Shown: one piece after another, positions 33,246 to 41,156 of the stretch
Layout of the letters: every line of letters starts with the position of its first letter
Numbering within the stretch: the stretch's first letter is position 1
DNA from: Pseudomonadota bacterium
GTDB taxonomy: Bacteria; Bdellovibrionota; UBA1018; CAIMNF01
NCBI GenBank assembly: GCA_027486675.1
Contig: JAIXOQ010000020.1
Span: forward strand, 1 to 64,000
Direction: 5' to 3'
Length of the DNA stretch: 64,000 nt
Made by a program: the position numbers and the translations under genes
Notes under the pieces: model-generated
The model's input: only the letters and a program-made list of their open reading frames with translations
Told to the model about the DNA's origin: nothing
The model's database searches: none

Positions 33246-34556
33246 GTGACTGCAGTCGAAGTTTTGCTTCTCGGTTTAACCGGCTACTTTGGCGTCTCCA
33301 CCTTGGCGACATGGATTCTGGCCTTGATGAGTCGGAATGAGGTCGAGCGCTTGAAGACGCACACGCCCCAAAAGCTTCCGCCACAACCAGAAATCACGGT
33401 GCTGGTGCCCGCTTGCAATGAAGAGAGCGTGATTGTTTCCAGCGTGCGGGCGCTTCTGAGACTGGACTATTCCAATCTAAAAATCATGATCATCAACGAT
33501 GGATCAAAAGATGGGACGCTCCATCTTTTGTCTCAGGCTTTCCAGCTCAGGAATGAAACCTTCAGTGCCCGCACACGCATCTCGCCTCTTTTGCCGCGTA
33601 GCATGTTTCGGAGTGCCATGGACCCAAGACTGATCGTTCTTGATAAACAAAATAGTGGCAAAGCAGATTCCATCAACTGTGCATTGCAGTTTGTGGAGAG
33701 TGAATTCTTCGCGATTTCTGATGCCGACACACAATGGAGTCCACAAGGGCTCACTCATTTGGTGGCCGGACTTGATGTGGTCCGAGGGCACGTCATTGCT
33801 GTGGGAGGAGTGGTGGGGCTTGCCAATGCTCAGGAGAATCTTCTGACCAGACTTCAAGTTTCAGAATATCAGAGAGCCTTTTTTGTGGGACGTCTGTGCT
33901 GGAATTCTCAGAATGCGGTCCCCCTGATTTCAGGTGCAGCGGGGCTTTATAGAACTAATCCAGCGGTCCAGGTGGGAGGGATACCTGTTGGATCTTTAAC
34001 GGAGGACTTGGAATTTACGCTCAAACTTCACGCGTTTGGAAAGACGCATATTCCAGATTACCGGATCCTTTTTATTGAAAAAACGGTGTGTTTTACCCAT
34101 GCACCACAAACCTGGAAGGTGCTCATAGAGCAGCGCGCACGATGGCAGCGTGGGTTGCTTTGGTGCATGACATCGAGTCCAAAATTTCTCACGACCTCTA
34201 CACCCTTCATCTGGTTTTTGGAGGTGATGAGCGCCCCCATGGAGTGGCTGGCATTCTTTCTGGTCTTGCTCGCCTTAGCCAGTGCATCCATTCCTTTTTC
34301 ATCCGCTGGGATGATCCTTTTGGTTTCCTTTTTGATTGGGGTTGCGAATTCAGTCCTCGCAATGTGGGTCTCTTATCCATTGAAAGAGCACAATCCACGC
34401 CGGTTGCTTGCGGGTGGAATTTTAGAACTCTTTGGGTACCGGCAAATCTTATCTTGGGTTCGCTTTCGATCCATGTGGACAGCGTTTCGGAGTCGTCCAC
34501 CGAGTTGGCGCGCTCACTTAATTCAGCCGGACGCGAAGGTTCGTAAAAACCGTTGA
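33246..34556 (+). CDS. Family 2 glycosyltransferase, processive-type
   Basis: A 436-residue inner-membrane enzyme. It has one N-terminal membrane segment, then a GT-A domain with VLVPACNEESVIVSSVRALL, IINDGSKDGTL (nucleotide binding), ISDADTQWSP (DxD), GSLTEDLEFTLKLH (catalytic Asp) and IEQRARWQRGLLW (QxxRW), and two to four C-terminal membrane helices. This resembles PgaC/BcsA-like synthases that make beta-linked exopolysaccharide. The polymer is unknown. I chose GTG 33246 over GTG 33237 because GGGAAAGGGG sits about 10 bases before it. Confidence 0.88.
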   Translation: MTAVEVLLLGLTGYFGVSTLATWILALMSRNEVERLKTHTPQKLPPQPEITVLVPACNEESVIVSSVRALLRLDYSNLKIMIINDGSKDGTLHLLSQAFQLRNETFSARTRISPLLPRSMFRSAMDPRLIVLDKQNSGKADSINCALQFVESEFFAISDADTQWSPQGLTHLVAGLDVVRGHVIAVGGVVGLANAQENLLTRLQVSEYQRAFFVGRLCWNSQNAVPLISGAAGLYRTNPAVQVGGIPVGSLTEDLEFTLKLHAFGKTHIPDYRILFIEKTVCFTHAPQTWKVLIEQRARWQRGLLWCMTSSPKFLTTSTPFIWFLEVMSAPMEWLAFFLVLLALASASIPFSSAGMILLVSFLIGVANSVLAMWVSYPLKEHNPRRLLAGGILELFGYRQILSWVRFRSMWTAFRSRPPSWRAHLIQPDAKVRKNR

Positions 34557-35294
34557 AACGGTGCGAAATTGGCTGGGAAAACGATGTTGGAATTCATATC
34601 CGATTTCTAAACTGGTTGCTGTCGCCACTGGAAAACGCACCGAAGTTCCAAAGGACCTGGTTTGTAGGACTAAGGTCTGTTCACCATTTGGAGCCACAGT
34701 CCCTTCCTGACCTGGGGCGAACCAAGCACTGATCCTAGTTTCATCGGACCAGAAGTAGGTCGCTCGACCGATCAGCCCAATCAAAATCTCTGTGTTGCGA
34801 CCATCAAATCGTAAAAAGCTTGGCCGCAAATCAGCTGAAAAAAGCCAGTGTTCTATGCGATAGGTCTCCATCCGAAATGAGGTGGACCAGAGGCTTGCAT
34901 TCCAGAACAAGGAGTATCTGAGTGAGCTATGAAACTCTTCTTCGGGGGCCACCATGCTATTTCCATGCACCTCAATACAGGTACGCGGTATCAGTAAGGC
35001 CCCGGGAGCAAGCGTGGATCGAACGCCATAATTCCAGCCGGTTTGAGTCTTGGCCCTATAGCCAATCCCCGCTTGCAGGTCCGAAATGCCAAATCGGGCC
35101 ACATGATTGAAAGACGCTTCGCCTGTGGACTCGTTATCCAATTTGGGTTCCACCAGGAGACCTTGTTCTTGAAATGGGAGCGTATTTTGCACGGGCCCAA
35201 ACGAGCCACTCGCGGTGATGTCGGTCGACCCAAACGCGAAATAACTAGGAACGAAACTTATAATAATAAAAAGGGGGAGTATGCGGTGTTGCAT
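34518..35294 (-). CDS. Exported beta-barrel-like outer-membrane protein
   Basis: A 258-residue protein with a signal peptide (HRILPLFIIISFVPSYFAFG). The rest consists of alternating amphipathic strands with aromatic girdles (FHSSLRYSLFWNASLWSTSF, RYTYF-like and SLEIGYEFQHRFPSQF) and short turns, consistent with a barrel of about 12 strands. The C-terminus is Asn rather than Phe. It follows parB by 35 bases on the same strand and is convergent, with a 39-bp overlap, with the glycosyltransferase gene. It may be a glycan export or surface component. Confidence 0.6.
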   Translation of the reverse strand: MQHRILPLFIIISFVPSYFAFGSTDITASGSFGPVQNTLPFQEQGLLVEPKLDNESTGEASFNHVARFGISDLQAGIGYRAKTQTGWNYGVRSTLAPGALLIPRTCIEVHGNSMVAPEEEFHSSLRYSLFWNASLWSTSFRMETYRIEHWLFSADLRPSFLRFDGRNTEILIGLIGRATYFWSDETRISAWFAPGQEGTVAPNGEQTLVLQTRSFGTSVRFPVATATSLEIGYEFQHRFPSQFRTVSTVFTNLRVRLN

Positions 35295-35329
35295 GCTCCC
35301 CCTAGGATACATCGTAAATAGAGTTCGTC

Positions 35330-36202
35330 TTAGTCGATGAATTTTTCTATGTCTTTTAAAAGCTGACGGAGTTGTTCAGCATACGACTTCAGTCGTGTCT
35401 GCCCTTCTCCCACCTTCCAAGAAAACCCAGGAACTTTGACCTTTTTTGCAGATGCTTTGTATTCAAAGGCTTTTTCTTGGCTTGGTTTTGCCTTTTTCTC
35501 TGTGCTGCTACTGGCCTTCACCACTAAAGCAGCCTCAAGGCCTTCCTTCTTTTTTGCTTCGGCGATGAGAGCAGCGTGTTCTTCAACAGGCGCTGAGAGC
35601 AGTTGCCGCATGAGCGCTCTACTTTTTACGCCTTCTTGAAGCACGCCGTTCTTCGTTTCCTGAGGAAGGCGTGTGTAACCGATGCACTCAGTGATCCTCG
35701 ATTTTGGTTTCCCAAAAGATTTCGCGATCGACTCGTGGCTGGTATAGGCCTGGCTTTCCAGAAGGGAGACATAACCTTCGCCTTCTTCAATCGGATGCAG
35801 GTCAACACGGTCTAGATTTTCCCGCAGGGCAATTTCATGAATCGCCTTGTCGGTGCTGTTTAGAACTCGAGCCGGAATGCGCTCGATTCCAGCTTGCTTC
35901 GATGCCCTGAGCCGCCTTTCTCCGGCGATGACTTTGTAGCGATCGCCATCTTGAACCACTAAAATAGGCTGTAATACCCCGTGTTCTTTAATGGAGTGAG
36001 CGAGGGCTGTGATTTCCTCGTCGTTGAAGTGAGTTCGTACCTGAAGCTCTGACGGATCCACTTTTTCCACAGGGATAAAATTCACGAGGAATGTTGTCAT
36101 TCCCTTCAGGCCACTGTGTGTGGTGTCTGCGCCTACTCTGGCAGTGGAATAGAGTTGTTTTAAGTATCCGCTTCCTTGTCGTGTCTTAATTTTTTCTTCC
36201 AT
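35330..36202 (-). CDS. parB: ParB-family partition protein
   Basis: A 290-residue CTPase-type DNA-segregation protein. The N-terminal ParB/Srx domain (about residues 42-135) contains LAHSIKEHGVLQPILVV and KVIAGERRLRASKQAGI (GERRxRA CTP motif) followed by EIALRENLDRVDLHPIEEGE. A central helix-turn-helix (YTSHESIAKSFGKPKSRITE) binds the centromere site, and a C-terminal segment serves dimerisation. AGAGGAA precedes the ATG. It is 14 bases after parA, and palindromic candidate parS sites lie within and before that gene. Confidence 0.93.
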   Translation of the reverse strand: MEEKIKTRQGSGYLKQLYSTARVGADTTHSGLKGMTTFLVNFIPVEKVDPSELQVRTHFNDEEITALAHSIKEHGVLQPILVVQDGDRYKVIAGERRLRASKQAGIERIPARVLNSTDKAIHEIALRENLDRVDLHPIEEGEGYVSLLESQAYTSHESIAKSFGKPKSRITECIGYTRLPQETKNGVLQEGVKSRALMRQLLSAPVEEHAALIAEAKKKEGLEAALVVKASSSTEKKAKPSQEKAFEYKASAKKVKVPGFSWKVGEGQTRLKSYAEQLRQLLKDIEKFID

Positions 36203-36216
36203 GATGATTTCCTCTT

Positions 36217-37353
36217 TTAGCCGTTGGTGAGTTCATCGGTCAGGTTTGCAATATCCATCGCACCTGCACCTCTCGAGTTCACATCCCACACCGTGGTTCT
36301 GCGTTTGGTCGCTTCATTCAGATCGGCTGATCGTGTTACCACGGACTTTGCGCAGAACTCCGAAAACTGGGAGCGGAGTTCGCCCAAAACTTCCTGGCTA
36401 ATCACTTCTCGCGCGTCATACATATTCGGCACGATTTTGACATCGAGCTGACGCTTGAACTCCCGCTGCATTTCTTCGATGGTTGCCATGACTAAGGACA
36501 TTCCGTGGAAAGAGAGCGGATTGGTGGCGCAGATCACATTCACGCGGTCTGCAGCATAGAGCATGGACCCGTTTAAGATCGAAGCGGCAGGGTTGGTATC
36601 CGCGACGATCAGATCATACTGATCCGCAATTTTATCCAAGGCCTCAGAGAGTCTGTACTCCCGACGTGTTTTGCTATTGAGCGGAATCTCAATGTTGCAA
36701 AGACCTAAGTTTGCGGGAATCAGATCTAAGCCCGGTGCGACGTTCATCACTGCTTCCTGAATAGGAAGGTCATTGATGAGCACGTCGTAGATCGTAGGAC
36801 GTTCGTGAGCGTCTAAGATATCGAGGTTCACCGTAAGATGTCCCTGACCATCTAAGTCAAGAGCGAGAACTCTGTGCCCTTGAATGGCAGCCATCATGAC
36901 GAACTGCGCCGTGAGCGTACTCTTCCCGGTTCCGCCCTTCACGTTGTAAAACATTTGCTTCTTTAATTTAGGACGCGGTGCAGCATATGCGGTCGCCGTG
37001 GCGATCGAACCACTGGTTGCGATGTTTTCCGGCGCACCGATCGCACGCAATAAATGCGAAATTGAAATGCCTGGGCCCGCACTGACTGCGCCAGCGCCTG
37101 TACTCAATTGAGCTGCGTCTCCGGTCGCCGCGGCGACCGATGATGGGCCTTCAGCCTCATCAAACTCACGGAGGATTCGAAAATAGCGCTGAATTTCTTC
37201 TAAAGAAATGAGCTTTCTATCGACATTTCCGACCTTTTTTCGATGAGTATGAATCAGGTCAAACTGTTCGAGTGTGGAGACAATGCTCTTGTCGATCTTG
37301 GCTAAAGAGGAGAACTCATTCGGTGTGAAGGAGATCTCTGAGAATGGTGACAT
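36217..37353 (-). CDS. parA: ParA-family partition ATPase with MerR-like N-terminal domain
   Basis: A 378-residue DNA-segregation ATPase. Residues 1-65 form a MerR-like helix-turn-helix (FTPNEFSSLAKIDKSIVSTL to LEEIQRYFRILREF). A low-complexity Ala/Gly linker (66-128) follows, and then the deviant-Walker ParA fold: MFYNVKGGTGKSTLTAQF (Walker A with signature Lys, residues 133-150), LALDLDGQGHLTVNLD and LIVADTNPA. An N-terminal DNA-binding domain is characteristic of plasmid or secondary-replicon ParA and often represses the operon. AAGGAGGG precedes the ATG. Two palindromes fall in the linker-coding DNA. Confidence 0.93.
   Translation of the reverse strand: MSPFSEISFTPNEFSSLAKIDKSIVSTLEQFDLIHTHRKKVGNVDRKLISLEEIQRYFRILREFDEAEGPSSVAAATGDAAQLSTGAGAVSAGPGISISHLLRAIGAPENIATSGSIATATAYAAPRPKLKKQMFYNVKGGTGKSTLTAQFVMMAAIQGHRVLALDLDGQGHLTVNLDILDAHERPTIYDVLINDLPIQEAVMNVAPGLDLIPANLGLCNIEIPLNSKTRREYRLSEALDKIADQYDLIVADTNPAASILNGSMLYAADRVNVICATNPLSFHGMSLVMATIEEMQREFKRQLDVKIVPNMYDAREVISQEVLGELRSQFSEFCAKSVVTRSADLNEATKRRTTVWDVNSRGAGAMDIANLTDELTNG
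36991..37006. promoter_or_regulatory. degenerate parS-like palindrome (site 4) inside parA
   Basis: GGTCGCCGTGGCGATC matches the perfect 16-bp palindrome at 14 of 16 positions. It lies in the linker-coding part of parA, 132 bp from the nearest perfect copy, and may be a decayed or weak site. Confidence 0.5.
37123..37138. promoter_or_regulatory. candidate parS site (perfect palindrome, site 1) inside parA
   Basis: GGTCGCCGCGGCGACC, a perfect 16-bp palindrome extended to 18 bp by flanking C and G. It lies in the parA segment coding for the low-complexity linker, where DNA-level constraint is tolerated. Assignment as parS is inference from repetition and position. Confidence 0.65.
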
Positions 37354-37463
37354 CGTGTTGCCCTCCTTGAGATGGCGGTTGTGGTGAGGGATCCGTCCCT
37401 ACCGAACTCATTGTAAGCGACTCATAAGTAATATGCGTGAGTGATTTTTTAAAAATGAATATC

Positions 37464-37479
37464 GGTCGCCGCGGCGACC
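37464..37479. promoter_or_regulatory. candidate parS site (perfect palindrome, site 2) upstream of parA
   Basis: An identical 16-bp palindrome lies in the 129-bp gap between the ABC permease gene and parA, again with flanking C/G making it 18 bp. As it stands about 110 bp before the parA start it could serve both as centromere and as operator for the parAB promoter. Confidence 0.7.
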
Positions 37480-37482
37480 GCT

Positions 37483-38280
37483 CTAAGAACTTGCGCTTTG
37501 ATAACGTCGCAATCCTTTACGCCACATCCAGCGAGTCAGAAAAAAGTATCCGATGATCGAAGCGCCGAGTAGCAACAGGTCGCCGCGGCGACCGATGCCC
37601 ACTAAGAATTGCGCTGGCACGGATGCGATGAATGCAAACGGGAGTGCGGACTTCAATGTGTATCGAATTGCGGTGGGATAGAAAAGATCGGGGCGTGCGC
37701 CCATTTGAAAGAATGAATAGTACAGGGACGAAACGGTGTATCCACGTTCGATCCAGAATGAAGTGAGAACAAAAAACATGCGAACCAGAACCTGTATCAG
37801 TGCTCCGACAAAAATCCAGAGAACCACTGCAAGCCAGTGCCATCCACCAGGGAAGCCTGCACTCGTGCCATACCGTGAAAGGATGAAGATCCCTAAGATG
37901 AGATTGGTGACTTGAGTGAACCCCATGCTGCGGGTGAGCAGGAGGAAGATCGGATTCGCAGGCTTGATGAGAACTGAGTCGAGGTCCCCAGAATTAATCG
38001 CGCCTGGAAAATACCAAAAGTTCCTTTGGAAGAAGATTGAAAAGATCGCATCGCTGGCCAGAAACAATCCTAAGAAGAAGAATCCCTGATCCCGAGTCCA
38101 GCCATTTAGGGCTGCTGTGTTGGAATAGATGACATGAAAAAAAAGGGCTTCAACGAGGGCCCAGACAAAGTCGACCATCGTCATCGCGATGAAGTTCGCT
38201 CGGTAGAAAAACTCCCTCACTAGGTTGTTTCGGGCGGAGGTCTTAAAAATATCCCAGTGCTGCGCGAGGATCTTGTTCAT
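37483..38280 (-). CDS. ABC-2 type permease subunit (COG3694-like)
   Basis: A 265-residue membrane protein with six hydrophobic segments, for example FIAMTMVDFVWALVEALFFH and LAVVLWIFVGALIQVLVRMF. It resembles the COG3694 subunit of heterodimeric ABC-2 exporters (ATPase, COG4587 and COG3694). I chose the ATG at 38280, since the longer frame overlaps the preceding permease extensively and reads as a shadow. The three-gene set exports an unknown substrate, often drugs or lipids. The gene holds parS candidate site 3. Confidence 0.85.
   Translation of the reverse strand: MNKILAQHWDIFKTSARNNLVREFFYRANFIAMTMVDFVWALVEALFFHVIYSNTAALNGWTRDQGFFFLGLFLASDAIFSIFFQRNFWYFPGAINSGDLDSVLIKPANPIFLLLTRSMGFTQVTNLILGIFILSRYGTSAGFPGGWHWLAVVLWIFVGALIQVLVRMFFVLTSFWIERGYTVSSLYYSFFQMGARPDLFYPTAIRYTLKSALPFAFIASVPAQFLVGIGRRGDLLLLGASIIGYFFLTRWMWRKGLRRYQSASS
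37578..37593. promoter_or_regulatory. candidate parS site (perfect palindrome, site 3) in the ABC permease gene
   Basis: A third identical 16-bp palindrome, 114 bp from site 2, falls within the 3' part of the permease gene, where it encodes the tail of GIGRRGDLLLL. Occurrence in three unrelated coding or non-coding contexts argues against protein-level constraint. Confidence 0.65.
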
Positions 38281-38285
38281 CCGGA

Positions 38286-39092
38286 TCAGCCTCCCAGTGC
38301 CTGGTAACGGCGGATGGAGTAGGACCAAAGCATGCGAACCAAAAGACCAAGCCCTGCAATCCAGGCCAGTGCAATCCACAGTTGATGCGTGACATCGCCC
38401 CCGGTCCAGCGGCCAAGCGCGATCTGAGTTGGGCCATAAATATACAAGTAGAAAGGCAGTCCTTTCCAAAGCCAGGTGAGATTCTCAGGAAAAAAATGGA
38501 GTGGGATCATCTCCCCAGACAGCAAACTCACGATGATGTTTTTGGTCATGATTGCCGCGTAAGACTGTTCCCAGTAGAAGGCTAAAGTCACCACCGCACA
38601 CCCAATCTGGAAGTGGATGATGTTGCCTAAGATCGCAATCCCTAGGCCTTGCAGAAAATGAGAGAAATGCATCGAAGTAAAAATAGATGCCGTGATCGCG
38701 ATCAAAGAGGCGAGGATCATGACCGATAACTTTTCGCCCATGCTTCTTAAGTAGATGAATTCAAGGGGTCGCACCGGCCGTAAAAGGGCTGCGCTAAATG
38801 TTCCAGTTCGGATCATGTCGTCGATCGTGAAGTCTTGATCGCCCGTCCTCAGTTGAGAGAACAGCATGCTCGTTGCTGTATAGGCGACCAGTTCTGCGTA
38901 GGTGTTCCCCCCAAGGGTTTCGGCTGAGCCCAGTTTGAAGGCGCTATACCAAAGGGTGAACTGAACGATTGCCGGGACCAGTGCAGACCCAAATAATCTT
39001 AAAAAAAAGTCCCATCGGTAGGCGAGCGAGTCCTGGATGCCGTTGCGCAAAGTGGATAAGCGCCAGCCTAAAAAAAAGGGAATGCGCACCAC
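38286..39092 (-). CDS. ABC-2 type permease subunit (COG4587-like)
   Basis: A 268-residue inner-membrane protein with six hydrophobic segments, including LGIAILGNIIHFQIGCAVVT and LWIALAWIAGLGLLVRMLW. It has the COG4587 pattern: TGTFSAALLRPVRPLEFIYL after the second membrane segment. It pairs with the next permease and shares the upstream ATPase. It starts with GTG directly after the ATPase stop. Confidence 0.85.
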   Translation of the reverse strand: MVRIPFFLGWRLSTLRNGIQDSLAYRWDFFLRLFGSALVPAIVQFTLWYSAFKLGSAETLGGNTYAELVAYTATSMLFSQLRTGDQDFTIDDMIRTGTFSAALLRPVRPLEFIYLRSMGEKLSVMILASLIAITASIFTSMHFSHFLQGLGIAILGNIIHFQIGCAVVTLAFYWEQSYAAIMTKNIIVSLLSGEMIPLHFFPENLTWLWKGLPFYLYIYGPTQIALGRWTGGDVTHQLWIALAWIAGLGLLVRMLWSYSIRRYQALGG

Positions 39093-40088
39093 CTATGCTT
39101 CCCCTTTGTAGATTTTAGTCATCGCTCGATCGAGGCTTGCTTCCTGGATAGAAAAATCCAGCACTGTGAACGAAGACATCAGTCTCTGAATAGCGGACGC
39201 CAGTTGTTTTCGATCGAGAGTGAAGAGTAGGGTTTCTTGCTGGTCTGGGTCTTTGTCGATTCCGAAGACGAGTTCATCCAGATTTTCTTTTACCGCTCCA
39301 GGGTCGATCGCTGTCGAAAATTGCACTCGAAGCTGGCATTCGTTTTCAGCAATCAGAACGGAGGGCGCCCCATCAAAAAGTAAGCGGCCTTCTTTAAGAA
39401 CCAAGATGCGCTTACAGAGCTCGGATATGTCGTCCATGTTATGGCTCGTAAGTATGATCGTCGTGCCTTCGGACTTGTTGTGCTCCTTTAAGAAAGCCCG
39501 TAAGCGTCGGGCGGCAAGGATGTCTAAACCAATGGTGGGTTCGTCTAAGAACAACAGTTTTGGCCGGTGAAGAATCGCGCCGATGATCTCCATCTTCATG
39601 CGCTCGCCTAAGGACAAACGTCTGATCTGGGTCTGCATGAGGCTGGTCACACCCAAGAGGGTTGCAAGCTCATCGAGTCGTGCGCGATGCACCACAGGGT
39701 CGGTCTGGTAGATCGCACGCAAGAGGTCGAAAGCCTCCACGGCAGGGAGATCCCACCAAAGCTGAGCCTTCTGTCCCATCACGAGTGCAATGTTTTTCCG
39801 AAACTTCAGGCTACGGTCAAAGGGTGTCTCCTGCAGAACGGTAGCTGTGCCGGTGGTGGGTGGGATCAGACCCGAAAGAACCTTGAGCAACGTAGTCTTA
39901 CCTGCCCCGTTCGATCCAATGAGGCCCACAAACTCGCCTTCCCTGATCTGAAATGAAACATCCGTTACGGCCTGTTTCACCACAATCTCTGGATGAAAGA
40001 GCAGTGAGAGGATTCCTTTAAATCCTGGTTTCTTTTTCGTCGAGCGGAAATCCCGCCCAATATGGGAAGCTTCAATCGAATAAGTCAT
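39093..40088 (-). CDS. ABC exporter ATP-binding subunit (COG4586-like)
   Basis: A 331-residue ATPase. Walker A is GSNGAGKTTLLKVLSGL (about residues 60-76); signature LSLGERMKMEI; Walker B LLFLDEPTIGLD; switch His in TSHNMDDISELC. An about 80-residue C-terminal extension (from FSTAIDPGAVKENL) is typical for this subfamily. The start is ATG 40088, nine codons into a longer frame. It forms a three-gene operon with the two permeases on the minus strand; parA follows 129 bp later. Confidence 0.93.
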   Translation of the reverse strand: MTYSIEASHIGRDFRSTKKKPGFKGILSLLFHPEIVVKQAVTDVSFQIREGEFVGLIGSNGAGKTTLLKVLSGLIPPTTGTATVLQETPFDRSLKFRKNIALVMGQKAQLWWDLPAVEAFDLLRAIYQTDPVVHRARLDELATLLGVTSLMQTQIRRLSLGERMKMEIIGAILHRPKLLFLDEPTIGLDILAARRLRAFLKEHNKSEGTTIILTSHNMDDISELCKRILVLKEGRLLFDGAPSVLIAENECQLRVQFSTAIDPGAVKENLDELVFGIDKDPDQQETLLFTLDRKQLASAIQRLMSSFTVLDFSIQEASLDRAMTKIYKGEA

Positions 40089-40144
40089 AGGTGTGGAAAA
40101 ATTGGCAGTGCCCATCGTACCGCTAGAAGAGGCAAGAGGAGCAG

Positions 40145-40726
40145 ATGAAAATTTCCGATAAACAGGATCCGTATCGAGGCGCTTTAGATCCCGTGCGGGC
40201 TTCTGCGCTTAAAGCATTTTTGCCTGAGCTCTTGCCTGGGTCCCGGGTTTTAGATCTAGGGGCTGGGGCGGGGTTGGATTCCTTGGCATTCGTTGGTGCT
40301 GGGCATCGGGTGACAGCCTTGGATCGATCCCAGGAAATGCTCTCCCATTTGGCGGAGCGGGGGGGTCCTGGCGTATCGCTGATTCACAAAGATGCGCGCC
40401 TTTGGTCCCCTGAAAGCGCGTCCTTCGACGCGGCCTGGGCGAACGACTTCTTTCCCGATCTGACTCTGGATGAGATGCACCGAGTCCTTGGGGTTCTTTT
40501 TCGCGCCCTAGTCCCGGGTGCTCCCTTTGGGCTGATCATCCGAGTTGGAGTTGGGACAGTAGAGGAAATGCCGCAAGGCTATGATGGTCCGGTGAGGAAG
40601 GTCACCCTGATCGAACCGCTCCCTATGGCAGCCATGCTCAATCAAAGTGGCTTTGAAATAAAAAAGGAGGGGAGCCTCAGTGGCAACCCCTCCTTAAGAA
40701 TGATGCTGTGTAGAAAAATCAGTTAG
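40145..40726 (+). CDS. Class I SAM-dependent methyltransferase
   Basis: A 193-residue methyltransferase. Motif I is SRVLDLGAGAGLDSLAFVGA (about residues 33-52), followed by VTALDRSQEML and an acidic motif II with DAAWANDFFPDL. Similar small methyltransferases modify metabolites or quinones; the substrate is unknown. It is divergent from the ABC exporter. The last 20 codons overlap the terminator hairpin of the convergent histone-like gene. Confidence 0.78.
   Translation: MKISDKQDPYRGALDPVRASALKAFLPELLPGSRVLDLGAGAGLDSLAFVGAGHRVTALDRSQEMLSHLAERGGPGVSLIHKDARLWSPESASFDAAWANDFFPDLTLDEMHRVLGVLFRALVPGAPFGLIIRVGVGTVEEMPQGYDGPVRKVTLIEPLPMAAMLNQSGFEIKKEGSLSGNPSLRMMLCRKIS
40660..40695 (-). terminator. 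Intrinsic terminator of the histone-like gene, inside the opposing gene
   Basis: AAGGAGGGG (40664-40672) pairs perfectly with CCCCTCCTT (40687-40695). Read on the minus strand the hairpin is followed by a T-run (TTTTTATTT), the standard layout of a Rho-independent terminator about 25 bases after the stop at 40719. It lies within the 3' end of the plus-strand methyltransferase gene. Confidence 0.85.
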
Positions 40727-41156
40727 GACGAGCGCGAGCGGCTTTCGTCGCTTTTTGAACTTCGCGCTGAGATTTCTTCTGACTAAAGATGGCTACTGCT
40801 TCCAGGCGGAGATCGTTTTCTACGATGAAGCGGTAGAAGTTCTCAATGTCCGGATGATGGCGAAAGTTCTTTAAGGTTGGAGTCGCACCACTTGAAGTAG
40901 AAGTGGTTGCAGTTTCCATTGCGGCCGTCATCGCACTTTTGGATGAGCTGCGTGGGGCAGGAGCGGCATCTTCGTCTTCGTCTTCATCGCCCGTTGGGGT
41001 AGCGGTTACTGCTTTTGCAGCCAGAGCCAATGACTTCTTGTCGGTCTTTTCTGTCTTAGCGGCCTTGGTATTGGCCGGAGCAGTCTTGGTTTTCTTTGCA
41101 GGTGACTTTGCAGCAGGGGCTGGGGCTGTCTTCTTGGTCGGTTTCTTCTTGTTCAT
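40719..41156 (-). CDS. Histone-H1-like Lys/Ala/Pro-rich protein
   Basis: A 145-residue protein. The first 50 residues are made of Lys, Ala, Pro and Thr (KKPTKKTAPAPAAKSPAKK and similar), resembling the basic tails of histone H1 and bacterial AlgP-like proteins. A short acidic run (GDEDEDEDAAP) follows, then a Ser/Thr-rich linker and a compact C-terminal segment (LKNFRHHPDIENFYRFIVEN followed by LRLEAVAIFSQKK) that looks folded. It probably binds DNA or RNA non-specifically. Its ATG overlaps the stop of the sigma-54 activator gene, so it may act with or under it. Confidence 0.68.
   Translation of the reverse strand: MNKKKPTKKTAPAPAAKSPAKKTKTAPANTKAAKTEKTDKKSLALAAKAVTATPTGDEDEDEDAAPAPRSSSKSAMTAAMETATTSTSSGATPTLKNFRHHPDIENFYRFIVENDLRLEAVAIFSQKKSQREVQKATKAARARPN

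Noticed and set aside
37123-37593. The palindrome as a simple cluster of restriction sites (CCGCGG centre)
   Set aside because: A six-base site would recur by chance, but the whole 16-bp identity three times within 470 bp next to parA needs another explanation.
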